A DNA stretch of 64,000 nt from Marivirga arenosa (GTDB lineage: Bacteria > Bacteroidota > Bacteroidia > Cytophagales > Cyclobacteriaceae), in NCBI RefSeq assembly GCF_030503895.2, contig NZ_CP129970.2, forward strand, positions 3,829,001 through 3,893,000. The letters run 5' to 3'. Both the position numbers and the translations under genes were made by a program. Of the stretch, positions 18,696 through 25,320 are shown piece after piece (the stretch's first letter is position 1; every line of letters begins with the position of its first letter). The notes below the pieces were generated by a model that did no database searches, had not been told where the DNA came from, and saw only the letters and a list, made by a program, of their open reading frames with translations.

Positions 18696-20165
18696 TTATT
18701 CTCCCCACTTCCATTCATTACCTAATTCTAACTCTTCTTTTAAACCTTGATCGATTAAGAATTGCTTCGTTTGCTCAAAGTTTAATTTCTTAGCTGGGAT
18801 TTCATCTAAATTTGCTAATTCCCATAAGAACATAGCTGAGAAACGTACGGTGTTCTCAAGATGTTCCTTATTTACCAATGAAAAGTCATCTCCATTAGAA
18901 TGATAATAGCTGTATACTTTTCTTTCTAGATTGCCTACTAAACCAACAACTGGAACACCTTCCATCATAAATGACTGATGATCAGAATGAAGCCCAGCTT
19001 TGCTTGTATTTTCATTTTCATAGGTTGAATCAACTGCTTTAATATCCTTTCCTATTTTATCATAAATAGACAACATCTGATCTCTACCAGATGCATTATA
19101 ACCTTTAGGATTTCCACTCATATCAATGTTCATCATGTATGCTACATTCTCTAAACCATCGTTTTCATTTAGCATTTTAACCATTTGTTTTGAACCTAAT
19201 AGCCCTTGCTCTTCCCCCATGAACATTACGAATTTTATATTTCTTTTCGGCTCAAGGTTTAAAGCTTTGTAGGTACGCGCTATATCTAAAATTGCAGCAA
19301 TACCAATTCCGTTGTCAATTGCTCCCGTTGATAAATCCCAACTGTCTAAATGACCCCCAATTATAATATCTTCATCTGATTTTTCTTTCGCAGGTAAAGT
19401 AGCAATTACATTTCTAGATTTAATTACCTCACTTTTATTGCTCATTTGAATATGAGCAACCAACTCTTCACCTTCTGCAAGTTGTTTTTTCAACTCCATC
19501 CCCTTTTCATAACTAATACAAACAGCAGGAATATCAATTAAACTTCCTGTAACAGACGCTGTCCCTGTTAATAAAACACCACCAGGAACTTGATTTATAA
19601 TAATAATTCCTTCTGCTCCATATTCAATAGCTAAAGCTGTTTTTTCTGATCTATGAATATTTTTCAATCCTTCAGGGCTTCCATCTAAAATTCCAATGTA
19701 CACTAAAGCAATTTTGCCTTTCACTTCATCCTTCAAACTGTCAAAATCAGCTCTTAAACCATTATTTACATCAATCAATTCAAATTCTGAATCAGCTGAA
19801 ACCGGTGAATGACCTAATGATACCACCTCTTCAATTTCCTCATCATTTATTTCAAGATGAACAGTATCTCTGGCCCAAGCTTCCACTTCAAATTCATGGA
19901 ATTCAACTTGATCATATCCATATGATTTCAATAGATCATAGGTATATTGCTCTGCTTCTTTACCATTTTCTGAACCCGTCAATCTATGACCAATTTCAGA
20001 AGTTATAGTCTGAAGATTAGAATATGCTTTACTATTTTGCTTAACTTCATTGTTAATAGTAGCCAAAACATTTTCCTCCTCTTTTTGATTCTTCTGGCAG
20101 GATGTAAATGCAATAAGCACTAAGTTAATAAGTAAAAGATTTGCTGTTATTTTTAGGTTTTTCAT
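18696..20165 (-). CDS. M28-family zinc peptidase with PA domain, lipoprotein
   Basis: A 489-residue exported peptidase. The lipoprotein signal ends FTSC (Cys23). A protease-associated domain (about 130-250, with the segments GKIALVYIG and GAEGIIIINQ) is inserted before the M28 catalytic domain. Zinc ligands and catalytic residues are visible in GGHLDSWDLSTGAIDNG, FMGEEQGLLGS, MNIDMSG and AGLHSDHQSF. The family contains aminopeptidases and glutamate carboxypeptidases acting in the periplasm or at the cell surface, probably for peptide nutrition. It precedes hflK by 34 bp, an arrangement that hints at joint expression but not at a shared function. Confidence 0.93.
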   Translation of the reverse strand: MKNLKITANLLLINLVLIAFTSCQKNQKEEENVLATINNEVKQNSKAYSNLQTITSEIGHRLTGSENGKEAEQYTYDLLKSYGYDQVEFHEFEVEAWARDTVHLEINDEEIEEVVSLGHSPVSADSEFELIDVNNGLRADFDSLKDEVKGKIALVYIGILDGSPEGLKNIHRSEKTALAIEYGAEGIIIINQVPGGVLLTGTASVTGSLIDIPAVCISYEKGMELKKQLAEGEELVAHIQMSNKSEVIKSRNVIATLPAKEKSDEDIIIGGHLDSWDLSTGAIDNGIGIAAILDIARTYKALNLEPKRNIKFVMFMGEEQGLLGSKQMVKMLNENDGLENVAYMMNIDMSGNPKGYNASGRDQMLSIYDKIGKDIKAVDSTYENENTSKAGLHSDHQSFMMEGVPVVGLVGNLERKVYSYYHSNGDDFSLVNKEHLENTVRFSAMFLWELANLDEIPAKKLNFEQTKQFLIDQGLKEELELGNEWKWGE

Positions 20166-20245
20166 ATGTTAATATTTTGAAAATTGAATTTAAGCAAAAC
20201 TTATTAGAATACTGTAATTAAAGTCATACAACAGAAACAAATACT

Positions 20246-20668
20246 ATGGATATTGAATTTTGGATGAAAATGGCAATTGATCTCGCTAAAGAAAGTAAAA
20301 CTCCATATGGAGCTATTATAGTTGATCCTGAAGGACAGCACGTAAGTGCTTATAATACTACTATTCACGATGGGGCAGTTGCGCATGCAGAAATCAATGC
20401 TATTCAAAAAATGAAACAATTAGATTATGACAGAGCAGAAGAATTAACCTTAATTACTACTGTGGAGCCTTGCCCTATGTGTATGTCAGCGATAATTTGG
20501 GCTGGAATTGGTGAAGTGATTTACGGATGTGATATTCCAACTGCTGCGAATTATGGAAAGCAAATTAATATACGATCTAAAGCGGTTGCTGCTGAAGCTT
20601 GGTATGCCCCTATTATTTCAGGAGGAGTTCTTGAAGAAGAATGTCAAAAATTATTTGATTCTAATTAA
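20246..20668 (+). CDS. Cytidine/deoxycytidylate-deaminase-fold nucleoside or base deaminase (guanine-deaminase-like)
   Basis: A complete 140-residue zinc deaminase. The HAE motif (VAHAEINAI, near residue 53) and PCPMC motif (VEPCPMCMSA, near 83) supply the zinc ligands and the catalytic Glu. The tail GGVLEEECQKLF is common in guanine deaminases of the GuaD type, and the length is right for those, but a tRNA adenosine deaminase cannot be excluded without comparison. The gene is transcribed away from the M28 gene. Its 3' end overlaps the convergent unknown gene by 8 bases. Confidence 0.9.
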   Translation: MDIEFWMKMAIDLAKESKTPYGAIIVDPEGQHVSAYNTTIHDGAVAHAEINAIQKMKQLDYDRAEELTLITTVEPCPMCMSAIIWAGIGEVIYGCDIPTAANYGKQINIRSKAVAAEAWYAPIISGGVLEEECQKLFDSN

Positions 20669-21299
20669 TGTCCTCTGAAATGGAATTATAATTATTGTCG
20701 ATATAGTTCTTAAAACTTAAAAATTCTTCCAATTGATGATCAGGCAATCTTCTTGATTGCATATTTTCATAGTATTCATAAAAATCAGAATCGCAGAGTT
20801 TTTCCTTTAGCATCAATCTCAACAAATAGCTTCTTTGGCAAATTTTAAGAAAGTTAATAGGCTTTTGTATACTTCTAAAAATAATATCTTTTAAATAATT
20901 TGATATTTGATTGAGATTAGAATAGTTATCAAGCCATGAAAATCCACTTTTAATTAAAGCATTTTCTAGCTCATGCAGCACTTTATCTAACTCTACGAAA
21001 TTTTGTATAAAGTGCCTTTTTGTACCTAATTCACCGACATTATAAAGACTTTCCCAATAAGTTAAAGTTAGCTTCTCAGATGATTGATTATTAAAAGATA
21101 AAATATACTGCTCTATCTGTTTAATAATAATACCCAATTGTAGTTCCAACATAAAACCATCGTTATAAGGAGTGCAGTTTACAATAACACACTTTTTAAT
21201 ACCTTTTGATTCTTGTTGAAATAAATCAAATCCGTTCAGTTTTTCATAATGAAAATCATTTAAAAAATTCTCTAATCTTTGAAAAACTAGTTCATTCAT
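20661..21299 (-). CDS. Uncharacterised 212-residue cytoplasmic protein
   Basis: I do not recognise this protein. It has no signal peptide or membrane helix, is mostly helical by composition, and contains several aromatic- and Leu-rich segments (for example GIIIKQIEQYILSFNN and KICQRSYLLRLML). Its first codon overlaps the last bases of the YheT hydrolase gene (both touch 21299), a sign of translational coupling. Its last 8 bases overlap the convergent deaminase gene. The tight packing supports a real gene. Function unknown. Confidence 0.75.
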   Translation of the reverse strand: MNELVFQRLENFLNDFHYEKLNGFDLFQQESKGIKKCVIVNCTPYNDGFMLELQLGIIIKQIEQYILSFNNQSSEKLTLTYWESLYNVGELGTKRHFIQNFVELDKVLHELENALIKSGFSWLDNYSNLNQISNYLKDIIFRSIQKPINFLKICQRSYLLRLMLKEKLCDSDFYEYYENMQSRRLPDHQLEEFLSFKNYIDNNYNSISEDIN

Positions 21300-22264
21300 T
21301 AGCTTACCTTATTATTGAAAAATTCAAATGCTCGTTCTTCTGCATAAGTATATGGCGATTTCTTCTGTAGAAAACCAACATGACCACCATATTTTGTCAA
21401 CTCCAGAGAAATATTTTGATTTTGTTCTGCTATATTTTTAGGATAGCAATCTCCTGTTAGCATAGGATCATTTAGTGCATTTAAGATTAAAGTTGGAATA
21501 TTAATATCCTTTAAATATGGATAGCATTGAACGTTATCATAAAAATCTTGGGCATCCTTAAAGCCGAATATTTTTGCACTATAATGTGTATCAAATTCAT
21601 GAAAGCTATTAAAATCTTTCCAGGGTTTAATTTCTAAAAGGCCTGGAAACTGTTCATTCTTAGCTCTCAGTTTCAAATCTAGTTTTCGCATGAAGCGGTT
21701 TTGATAGAACTTATTCTTTTTCAGAGCAAGCATTTTTGAGCTGCTCGACAAATTGCATGGAACACTCACCGCCATCGCAGCCTTTATCTCTGGATAAAGA
21801 TTATTAGAATTTTCACCTACATATTTTAAGGTCAGACTTCCTCCCATACTAAAGCCAATCAAAACAATTTCTTTATAATTATGAAATCTGGCCTTTTGAA
21901 CCACTTCTTCTACATCTTGCGTAAAGCCATGATGATAAAGAAATTCCTTTTTATTCATTTCTCCGCTACAGCTTCTACAATTCCAGGCTAACACATCCCA
22001 ATTATTTTGACTAAATAGTTTAGCAATTCCTAAAATATAAGGCCTATCAGAACTCCCTTCCAGCCCATGTGAGGCTATTATTAATCTGGAATTGTCGTTT
22101 TGAATCCAGTCAATATCCAAAAAGTCATCATCACGGGTTTCAATTCGTTCCCGCCTATAATTTACTCCTTTAACTTTTCGTAAAGCACTGGGAACAATAG
22201 TTTCTACATGCTGATTGAACAGGTAAAATGGGGGCCTATATTTATTATTTTGGATTATGGGCAT
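21299..22264 (-). CDS. YheT-family alpha/beta-hydrolase
   Basis: An alpha/beta-hydrolase of the YheT/ABHD1-3 group (COG0429), about 321 residues. Family marks are the start (YRPPFYLFNQHVETIVPS), the oxyanion region HGLEGSSDRPYILG, the nucleophile elbow GFSMGGS, the acid region NDPMLTGDC and the catalytic His in GGHVGF. The enzymes are esterases or lipases of uncertain substrate. An in-frame upstream ATG at 22324 exists, but it lies in the T-run of a terminator hairpin (22330-22353), so I prefer the internal ATG at 22264. It is coupled to the downstream unknown gene by a one-base overlap. Confidence 0.9.
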   Translation of the reverse strand: MPIIQNNKYRPPFYLFNQHVETIVPSALRKVKGVNYRRERIETRDDDFLDIDWIQNDNSRLIIASHGLEGSSDRPYILGIAKLFSQNNWDVLAWNCRSCSGEMNKKEFLYHHGFTQDVEEVVQKARFHNYKEIVLIGFSMGGSLTLKYVGENSNNLYPEIKAAMAVSVPCNLSSSSKMLALKKNKFYQNRFMRKLDLKLRAKNEQFPGLLEIKPWKDFNSFHEFDTHYSAKIFGFKDAQDFYDNVQCYPYLKDINIPTLILNALNDPMLTGDCYPKNIAEQNQNISLELTKYGGHVGFLQKKSPYTYAEERAFEFFNNKVS

Positions 22265-22329
22265 TCTTATATCATTATCAAAACATGAAGATAATAAACT
22301 GTTTTCTCTGATATTACTAAACATAAAAA

Positions 22330-22353
22330 AACCTGATTGTTTTCAATCAGGTT
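22330..22353 (-). terminator. Terminator after the STAS-like gene 22377
   Basis: Read on the minus strand: stem AACCTGATTG / CAATCAGGTT with a four-base loop, followed by a run of seven T. It separates the small STAS-like gene from the YheT hydrolase. Confidence 0.85.
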
Positions 22354-22376
22354 ATAAATAATTTTGAATCTTATAA

Positions 22377-22769
22377 TTAGGCCGATTCAGCATGTTTTCT
22401 GCTTTTCATTTCATATTGATAAAGCCATTCTTTACCGTCCTCTACAGAATCAAATAATTTCATTTTTCTTCCAGTTGCTGTTATAATTGAATTTAAAATT
22501 AAAGTAGACAACTTACTTAAACCACAAACAACCGTTACTTTTACTTTTGGATTATTTTTCTTTACAGTTTCCTTAATTTTAGATAGTAAATCTTTATTGA
22601 ACCTTGCATTTGTAGCATTTACGCAAGATAAAACTGATTTTTCTGGAAACTGAGCAACTAACTTCTGAACTGAATCAAATGCAGGTATAGCATCTGCTCC
22701 ATCACAATTTTCAATATCAGTGTATACTATTTTGACATCTTTATAGTCAATTACTTTGCAATATGACAT
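22377..22769 (-). CDS. Small STAS/SpoIIAA-like protein of unknown function
   Basis: A 130-residue soluble protein. Alternating strands and helices (VLSCVNATNARFN, then VKVTVVCGLSKLSTLILNSI, then the ending KLFDSVEDGKEWLYQYE) match the layout of small STAS-like proteins in Bacteroidota, where a segment like FDSxEDGxxWL closes the fold. No enzymatic motif. Such proteins are often found singly and their role is unknown; some may be part of signalling chains. It is followed by a strong terminator, so it is a monocistronic unit. Confidence 0.8.
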   Translation of the reverse strand: MSYCKVIDYKDVKIVYTDIENCDGADAIPAFDSVQKLVAQFPEKSVLSCVNATNARFNKDLLSKIKETVKKNNPKVKVTVVCGLSKLSTLILNSIITATGRKMKLFDSVEDGKEWLYQYEMKSRKHAESA

Positions 22770-22961
22770 AGTGAATAAATTTTGAATAAGTTTGAGTTCA
22801 AATAATTCACCAATAAAGTAAATAATTTATTAAAATAGAAATATTTAAACCTATTATTATTCAATAAGTGCAAATTAAAATTGAATTTCACATATAGTCT
22901 AGCAAGATCCAAATAAAAAGCATCTTATAGGCCTCATTTGAAAAATTTAACTGTATAATTT

Positions 22962-23642
22962 TTAATTTACTTCAGTGTGGTTACACAAGATGCTCGTACT
23001 GGTATGCCCGCTCCCTAAGCAATTTGGACAATACGTGTAAAGTTCTTTTTCCCCTTCACAAACTGGACAAATATTTATTCCCTTTCCTTTGCATTGGTAA
23101 CACGTTTTATAACTACGATTCCCCATAGCACCTAATTGAATCAAAACACCATCGCCACTGCAAGCTGTACAACCTACTTTTCCTTTTGCTGCACAATAAT
23201 CACACTTTTTAAGTAGTTGTTTTTCTCCATTACATGTCGAACACTCTTCAAGCCTGTACCCACTTAAATCACAATACTGACAACTTAGACTTTTATTTAA
23301 TTGCAACTTCAAAAGTTCTTTCAGTTGCTCAGCATTTTCATAATAGGTTCCTGCTTTACCCATTATCTCAAAATATTTCTCTAAGAAACTTTGGCTATTT
23401 TGGTATTGTCCTACTTCATATAAAGTTTTGGCAAAAAGGTAGGGCATTTCTGAGGGAAGCTTAACACCTAATTTTAAAATTTTACGGAACTGAATATTAG
23501 CTTCTTCATAATCACCACTATTCATTGCTTTTTGAGCATTTTCGTAGTAAAAATTAAGGGATTCTGACTGATTTTGAGAATAAACTAAATTTACCTTTAA
23601 AAACAAGGAGAGTGTAAAAATGAATATAAAAAGATACCTCAT
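22962..23642 (-). CDS. Exported TPR protein with a DnaJ-like CxxC zinc-cluster domain
   Basis: A 226-residue protein with an N-terminal signal peptide (cleavage near YSQ, residue 23), a TPR-like helical part (about 25-115) and a cysteine-rich half with seven CxxC pairs: C121/124, C134/137, C147/150, C158/161, C181/184, C192/195 and C205/208. Several are in CxxCxGxG-type repeats as in the zinc-binding domain of DnaJ, but there is no J domain. Zinc binding and protein holding are a family-based guess. A zinc cluster in an exported protein is unusual. No operon partner: gaps of about 80 and 190 bp flank it. Confidence 0.82.
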   Translation of the reverse strand: MRYLFIFIFTLSLFLKVNLVYSQNQSESLNFYYENAQKAMNSGDYEEANIQFRKILKLGVKLPSEMPYLFAKTLYEVGQYQNSQSFLEKYFEIMGKAGTYYENAEQLKELLKLQLNKSLSCQYCDLSGYRLEECSTCNGEKQLLKKCDYCAAKGKVGCTACSGDGVLIQLGAMGNRSYKTCYQCKGKGINICPVCEGEKELYTYCPNCLGSGHTSTSILCNHTEVN

Positions 23643-23721
23643 TATAAAAATTATGAAACTAGGTTATTGAATGATTTTATAACGTCCAAAATTAAGAAAG
23701 ATTCATTCTAGACCCTAAGAA

Positions 23722-24111
23722 TTAACCCCCAACTATTTCTTTTAAATTATTGATAAGTCCTTCCCATACGTCATATTGCTCCTCATCATCTTCAAAATCC
23801 GAATAATCAACCACTTTCATATACATTGATTGTGTCAATTCATTTTCATCTAAATGTATTTCTATATAAGCAGGATCGTCTTCCTCCCCTTCATCAGGAA
23901 ACTCAAATTTTACATACTGATTTAAACGATGCCCCACCATTATCGCACGGTGATCTTCTTCATCATATATAAAGTTATACTCTTTATCCTCATTAATATT
24001 TACATCATCTGCAAACCATTGCGCTAGCCCACTTGCTGAACTTATATAGGGGTATAGCATCTTCTTAGATGCGTTTATTTCGAAATCACCTGTAAATTTT
24101 TTCAAAGCCAT
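23722..24111 (-). CDS. START-like (SRPBCC) domain protein
   Basis: A 129-residue acidic protein with the SRPBCC/AHSA1-like pattern: a first strand (KKFTGDFEINASKKMLYPYISSASGLAQWFADDV), curved sheet (YNFIYDEEDHRAIMVGHRLNQYVKFEF) and C-terminal helix (YDVWEGLINNLKEIVGG). It matches the START-like family widespread in Bacteroidota, whose ligand is unknown. The gene stands alone immediately before the tRNA-Met region, transcribed away from it. Confidence 0.88.
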   Translation of the reverse strand: MALKKFTGDFEINASKKMLYPYISSASGLAQWFADDVNINEDKEYNFIYDEEDHRAIMVGHRLNQYVKFEFPDEGEEDDPAYIEIHLDENELTQSMYMKVVDYSDFEDDEEQYDVWEGLINNLKEIVGG

Positions 24112-24184
24112 GTTCCTTAAGTTTTTGATGTTGATAAGTTATGATTAAAAATGATATATCACAATAAATTCTTTTTCATTTTTT

Positions 24185-24217
24185 TTTGGATTTTGAAATC
24201 ATAATTCATTATGTTTG
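24185..24217 (+). promoter_or_regulatory. Promoter of the tRNA-Met array
   Basis: A -7 box TATGTTTG (24210-24217) fits TAnnTTTG, and a TTTG at 24185-24188 stands 21 bases before it, the spacing expected of the phylum's -33/-7 promoters. It lies 60 bases upstream of the first tRNA-like sequence. Confidence 0.55.
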
Positions 24218-24276
24218 CACTCCATTTCGGACAAGGGATAAATCAAAAGGATTTAAAAAGGCATTAAATTTAATTT

Positions 24277-24354
24277 GGCGAGGTAGCTCAGTTGGTTAGA
24301 GCGCAGGATTCATATCCGCTAGCTAGCGGACGGCAGTTCAAATCTACTTCGCTT
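24277..24354 (+). pseudogene. tRNA-Met-like sequence with palindrome in the anticodon arm (copy 1)
   Basis: The first 37 bases are identical to the intact tRNA-Met at 24389 (acceptor 5' strand, D arm, 5' side of anticodon stem, loop with CAT). Then the 3' side of the anticodon arm and variable loop are replaced by a perfect 16-bp palindrome (24315-24330). The T arm resumes but carries a C-A mismatch and a two-base loss near the acceptor 3' strand. It cannot form a normal anticodon stem, so it should not be a working tRNA. Confidence 0.8.
24315..24330. repeat. 16-bp perfect palindrome, copy 1
   Basis: TCCGCTAGCTAGCGGA, its own reverse complement, inside the first tRNA-Met-like sequence. Identical copies lie at 24801 and 25181, each in the same place within a tRNA-Met-derived sequence. 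It has 10 G+C of 16 in an AT-rich region. Confidence 0.95.
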
Positions 24355-24388
24355 CTAAGAAAGTGAGATTAATTTAATGAAAATATTT

Positions 24389-24462
24389 GGCGAGGTAGCT
24401 CAGTTGGTTAGAGCGCAGGATTCATAACCCTGAGGTCGGCAGTTCAAATCTGCTCCTCGCTA
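24389..24462 (+). tRNA. tRNA-Met (anticodon CAT)
   Basis: A 74-base cloverleaf: acceptor GGCGAGG with CCTCGCT, D arm with AGCTCAGTTGGTTAGAGC, anticodon loop TTCATAA, T arm GGCAG-TTCAAAT-CTGCT, discriminator A, CCA not encoded. The anticodon CAT may belong to elongator Met, initiator Met or lysidine-modified Ile. The non-initiator acceptor pair and D arm favour elongator Met. This is the only intact one of four related sequences here, and it is followed by a terminator at 24470. Confidence 0.93.
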
Positions 24463-24469
24463 CTATTTT

Positions 24470-24493
24470 AAGGCAACTTCGGTTGCCTTTTTT
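24470..24493 (+). terminator. Terminator after tRNA-Met (unit 1)
   Basis: Stem AAGGCAAC / GTTGCCTT closed by a TTCG tetraloop and followed by T-rich sequence. The same hairpin recurs at 24850 and 25230 after each tRNA-like copy, so it is part of the repeated unit. Confidence 0.92.
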
Positions 24494-24506
24494 GTTATAT
24501 TGAATC

Positions 24507-24764
24507 ATGTTTGATGTATATGTCCTATATAGCCCTAACCATAAAAAAATTTACATCGGGTATACCCCTGATCTTAAAAGTAGAATAGATAGCCATAATA
24601 TCTATTCCAACAAAGGCTACACTAAAAAGTACAGACCCTGGGTTATTCTATATACTGAACAATTTTTATCTAAAAGTGATGCTTTGAAAAGAGAGAAACA
24701 ACTTAAATCCGCTAAAGGAAGAGAGTTTATTTGGAACCTAGTAAAAGAAAAACATAAAATCTAA
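24507..24764 (+). CDS. GIY-YIG family nuclease (intact copy)
   Basis: An 85-residue single-domain GIY-YIG protein. The motif pair is visible as VYVLYS and IYIGYT; Arg (LKSRIDSHN) and the C-terminal LKREKQLKSAKGREFIW helix match the small URI/YhbQ-like group of this superfamily. Members are metal-dependent endonucleases; free-standing ones of this size are common in Bacteroidota and their targets are unknown. It starts 14 bases after the tRNA-Met terminator, ends 21 bases before a degenerate tRNA-Met tail, and is duplicated downstream. That context suggests an element tied to this tRNA gene, but its activity is inference. Confidence 0.93.
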   Translation: MFDVYVLYSPNHKKIYIGYTPDLKSRIDSHNIYSNKGYTKKYRPWVILYTEQFLSKSDALKREKQLKSAKGREFIWNLVKEKHKI

Positions 24765-24768
24765 TCGC

Positions 24769-24842
24769 TGTAGTTGATTAAAATGAGCGCAGGATTCCTA
24801 TCCGCTAGCTAGCGGACGGCAGTTCAAATCTGCTCCTCGCTA
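24769..24842 (+). pseudogene. tRNA-Met-derived sequence with palindrome (copy 2)
   Basis: The 3' part from GAGCGCAGGATTC (24785) to the acceptor end is intact apart from the palindrome at 24801-24816, which replaces the 3' side of the anticodon arm; the anticodon itself reads CCT instead of CAT. The 5' half is reduced to a degenerate D arm (TAGTTGATTAAAAT) and the acceptor 5' strand is missing, so it cannot fold as a tRNA. Confidence 0.8.
24801..24816. repeat. 16-bp perfect palindrome, copy 2
   Basis: Identical to the palindrome at 24315, in the tRNA-Met-derived tail after the intact GIY-YIG gene. Confidence 0.95.
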
Positions 24843-24849
24843 CTATTTT

Positions 24850-24873
24850 AAGGCAACTTCGGTTGCCTTTTTT
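24850..24873 (+). terminator. Terminator after tRNA-like copy 2
   Basis: Same TTCG-loop hairpin and T-run as at 24470, in the second repeat unit. Confidence 0.88.
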
Positions 24874-24886
24874 GTTATATTGAATC

Positions 24887-25144
24887 ATGCTTGATGTATA
24901 TGTCCTATATAGCCCTAACCATAAAAAAATTTACAACGGGTATACCTCTGATCTTTAAAATAGAAAAGGCAGCCATAATATCTATTCCAACAAAGGCTAC
25001 ACTAAAAAGTACAGACCCTGGGTTATTCTATATACTGAACAATTTTTATCTAAAAGTGATGCTTTGAAAAGAGAGAAACAACTTAAATCCGTTAAAGGAA
25101 GAAAGTTTATTTGGAACCTAGTAAAAGAAAAACACAAAGTCTAA
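24887..25144 (+). pseudogene. GIY-YIG nuclease, nonsense-mutated second copy
   Basis: A copy of the nuclease gene at 24507 with the reading frame kept in length but broken at codon 24: CTT-AAA became CTT-TAA. Just before it the second motif reads IYNGYT instead of IYIGYT, so the conserved Ile of YIG is also lost. The rest, to the stop at 25142-25144, stays nearly identical (ending KEKHKV instead of KEKHKI), which points to recent duplication followed by decay. Confidence 0.92.
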
Positions 25145-25148
25145 TCGC

Positions 25149-25222
25149 TGTAGTTGATTAAAATGAGCGCAGGATTCCTATCCGCTAGCTAGCGGACGGC
25201 AGTTCAAATCTGCTCCTCGCTA
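25149..25222 (+). pseudogene. tRNA-Met-derived sequence with palindrome (copy 3)
   Basis: Same as copy 2 at a 380-base offset: degenerate D arm, GAGCGCAGGATTCCT, palindrome at 25181-25196, intact T arm and acceptor 3' strand. No acceptor 5' strand, so it is not a tRNA. Confidence 0.8.
25181..25196. repeat. 16-bp perfect palindrome, copy 3
   Basis: Identical to the copies at 24315 and 24801, in the tail after the broken GIY-YIG copy. Confidence 0.95.
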
Positions 25223-25229
25223 CTATTTT

Positions 25230-25252
25230 AAGGCAACTTCGGTTGCTTTTTT
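25230..25252 (+). terminator. Terminator after tRNA-like copy 3
   Basis: Third copy of the TTCG-loop hairpin; its 3' arm has lost one C (GTTGCTTTTTT), slightly weakening the stem. Confidence 0.8.
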
Positions 25253-25263
25253 GGTTGATGTGT

Positions 25264-25295
25264 CAAAAAAAAGGTAGTGACATCACTACCCTTTG
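25264..25295 (-). terminator. Terminator after the TPR lipoprotein gene
   Basis: On the minus strand: stem GGTAGTG / CACTACC with a four-base loop, then a run of eight T. It also shields the tRNA array from leftward transcription. Confidence 0.85.
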
Positions 25296-25320
25296 TTATT
25301 AATTTTATTTTAAGACTGAC

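Larger units (their letters stand above)
24389..25252. repeat. 380-bp tandem duplication of a tRNA-tail / terminator / GIY-YIG unit
   Basis: From the 3' half of tRNA-Met onward the sequence repeats at an exact 380-base offset: terminator 24470 to 24850, nuclease start 24507 to 24887, post-nuclease tRNA tail 24785 to 25165, palindrome 24801 to 25181. The two nuclease units differ at about 12 of 300 bases, five of them clustered within 20 bases. The third repeat stops after its terminator. Confidence 0.93.

Noticed and set aside
22265-22324. Longer N-terminus for the YheT hydrolase
   Set aside because: The upstream ATG sits in the T-run of the preceding gene's terminator and the added residues are not family-like.
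24277-24354. First tRNA-Met-like sequence as a working tRNA gene
   Set aside because: The 3' strand of the anticodon stem is replaced by a palindrome, the T stem has a mismatch and two bases are missing, so no normal cloverleaf forms.
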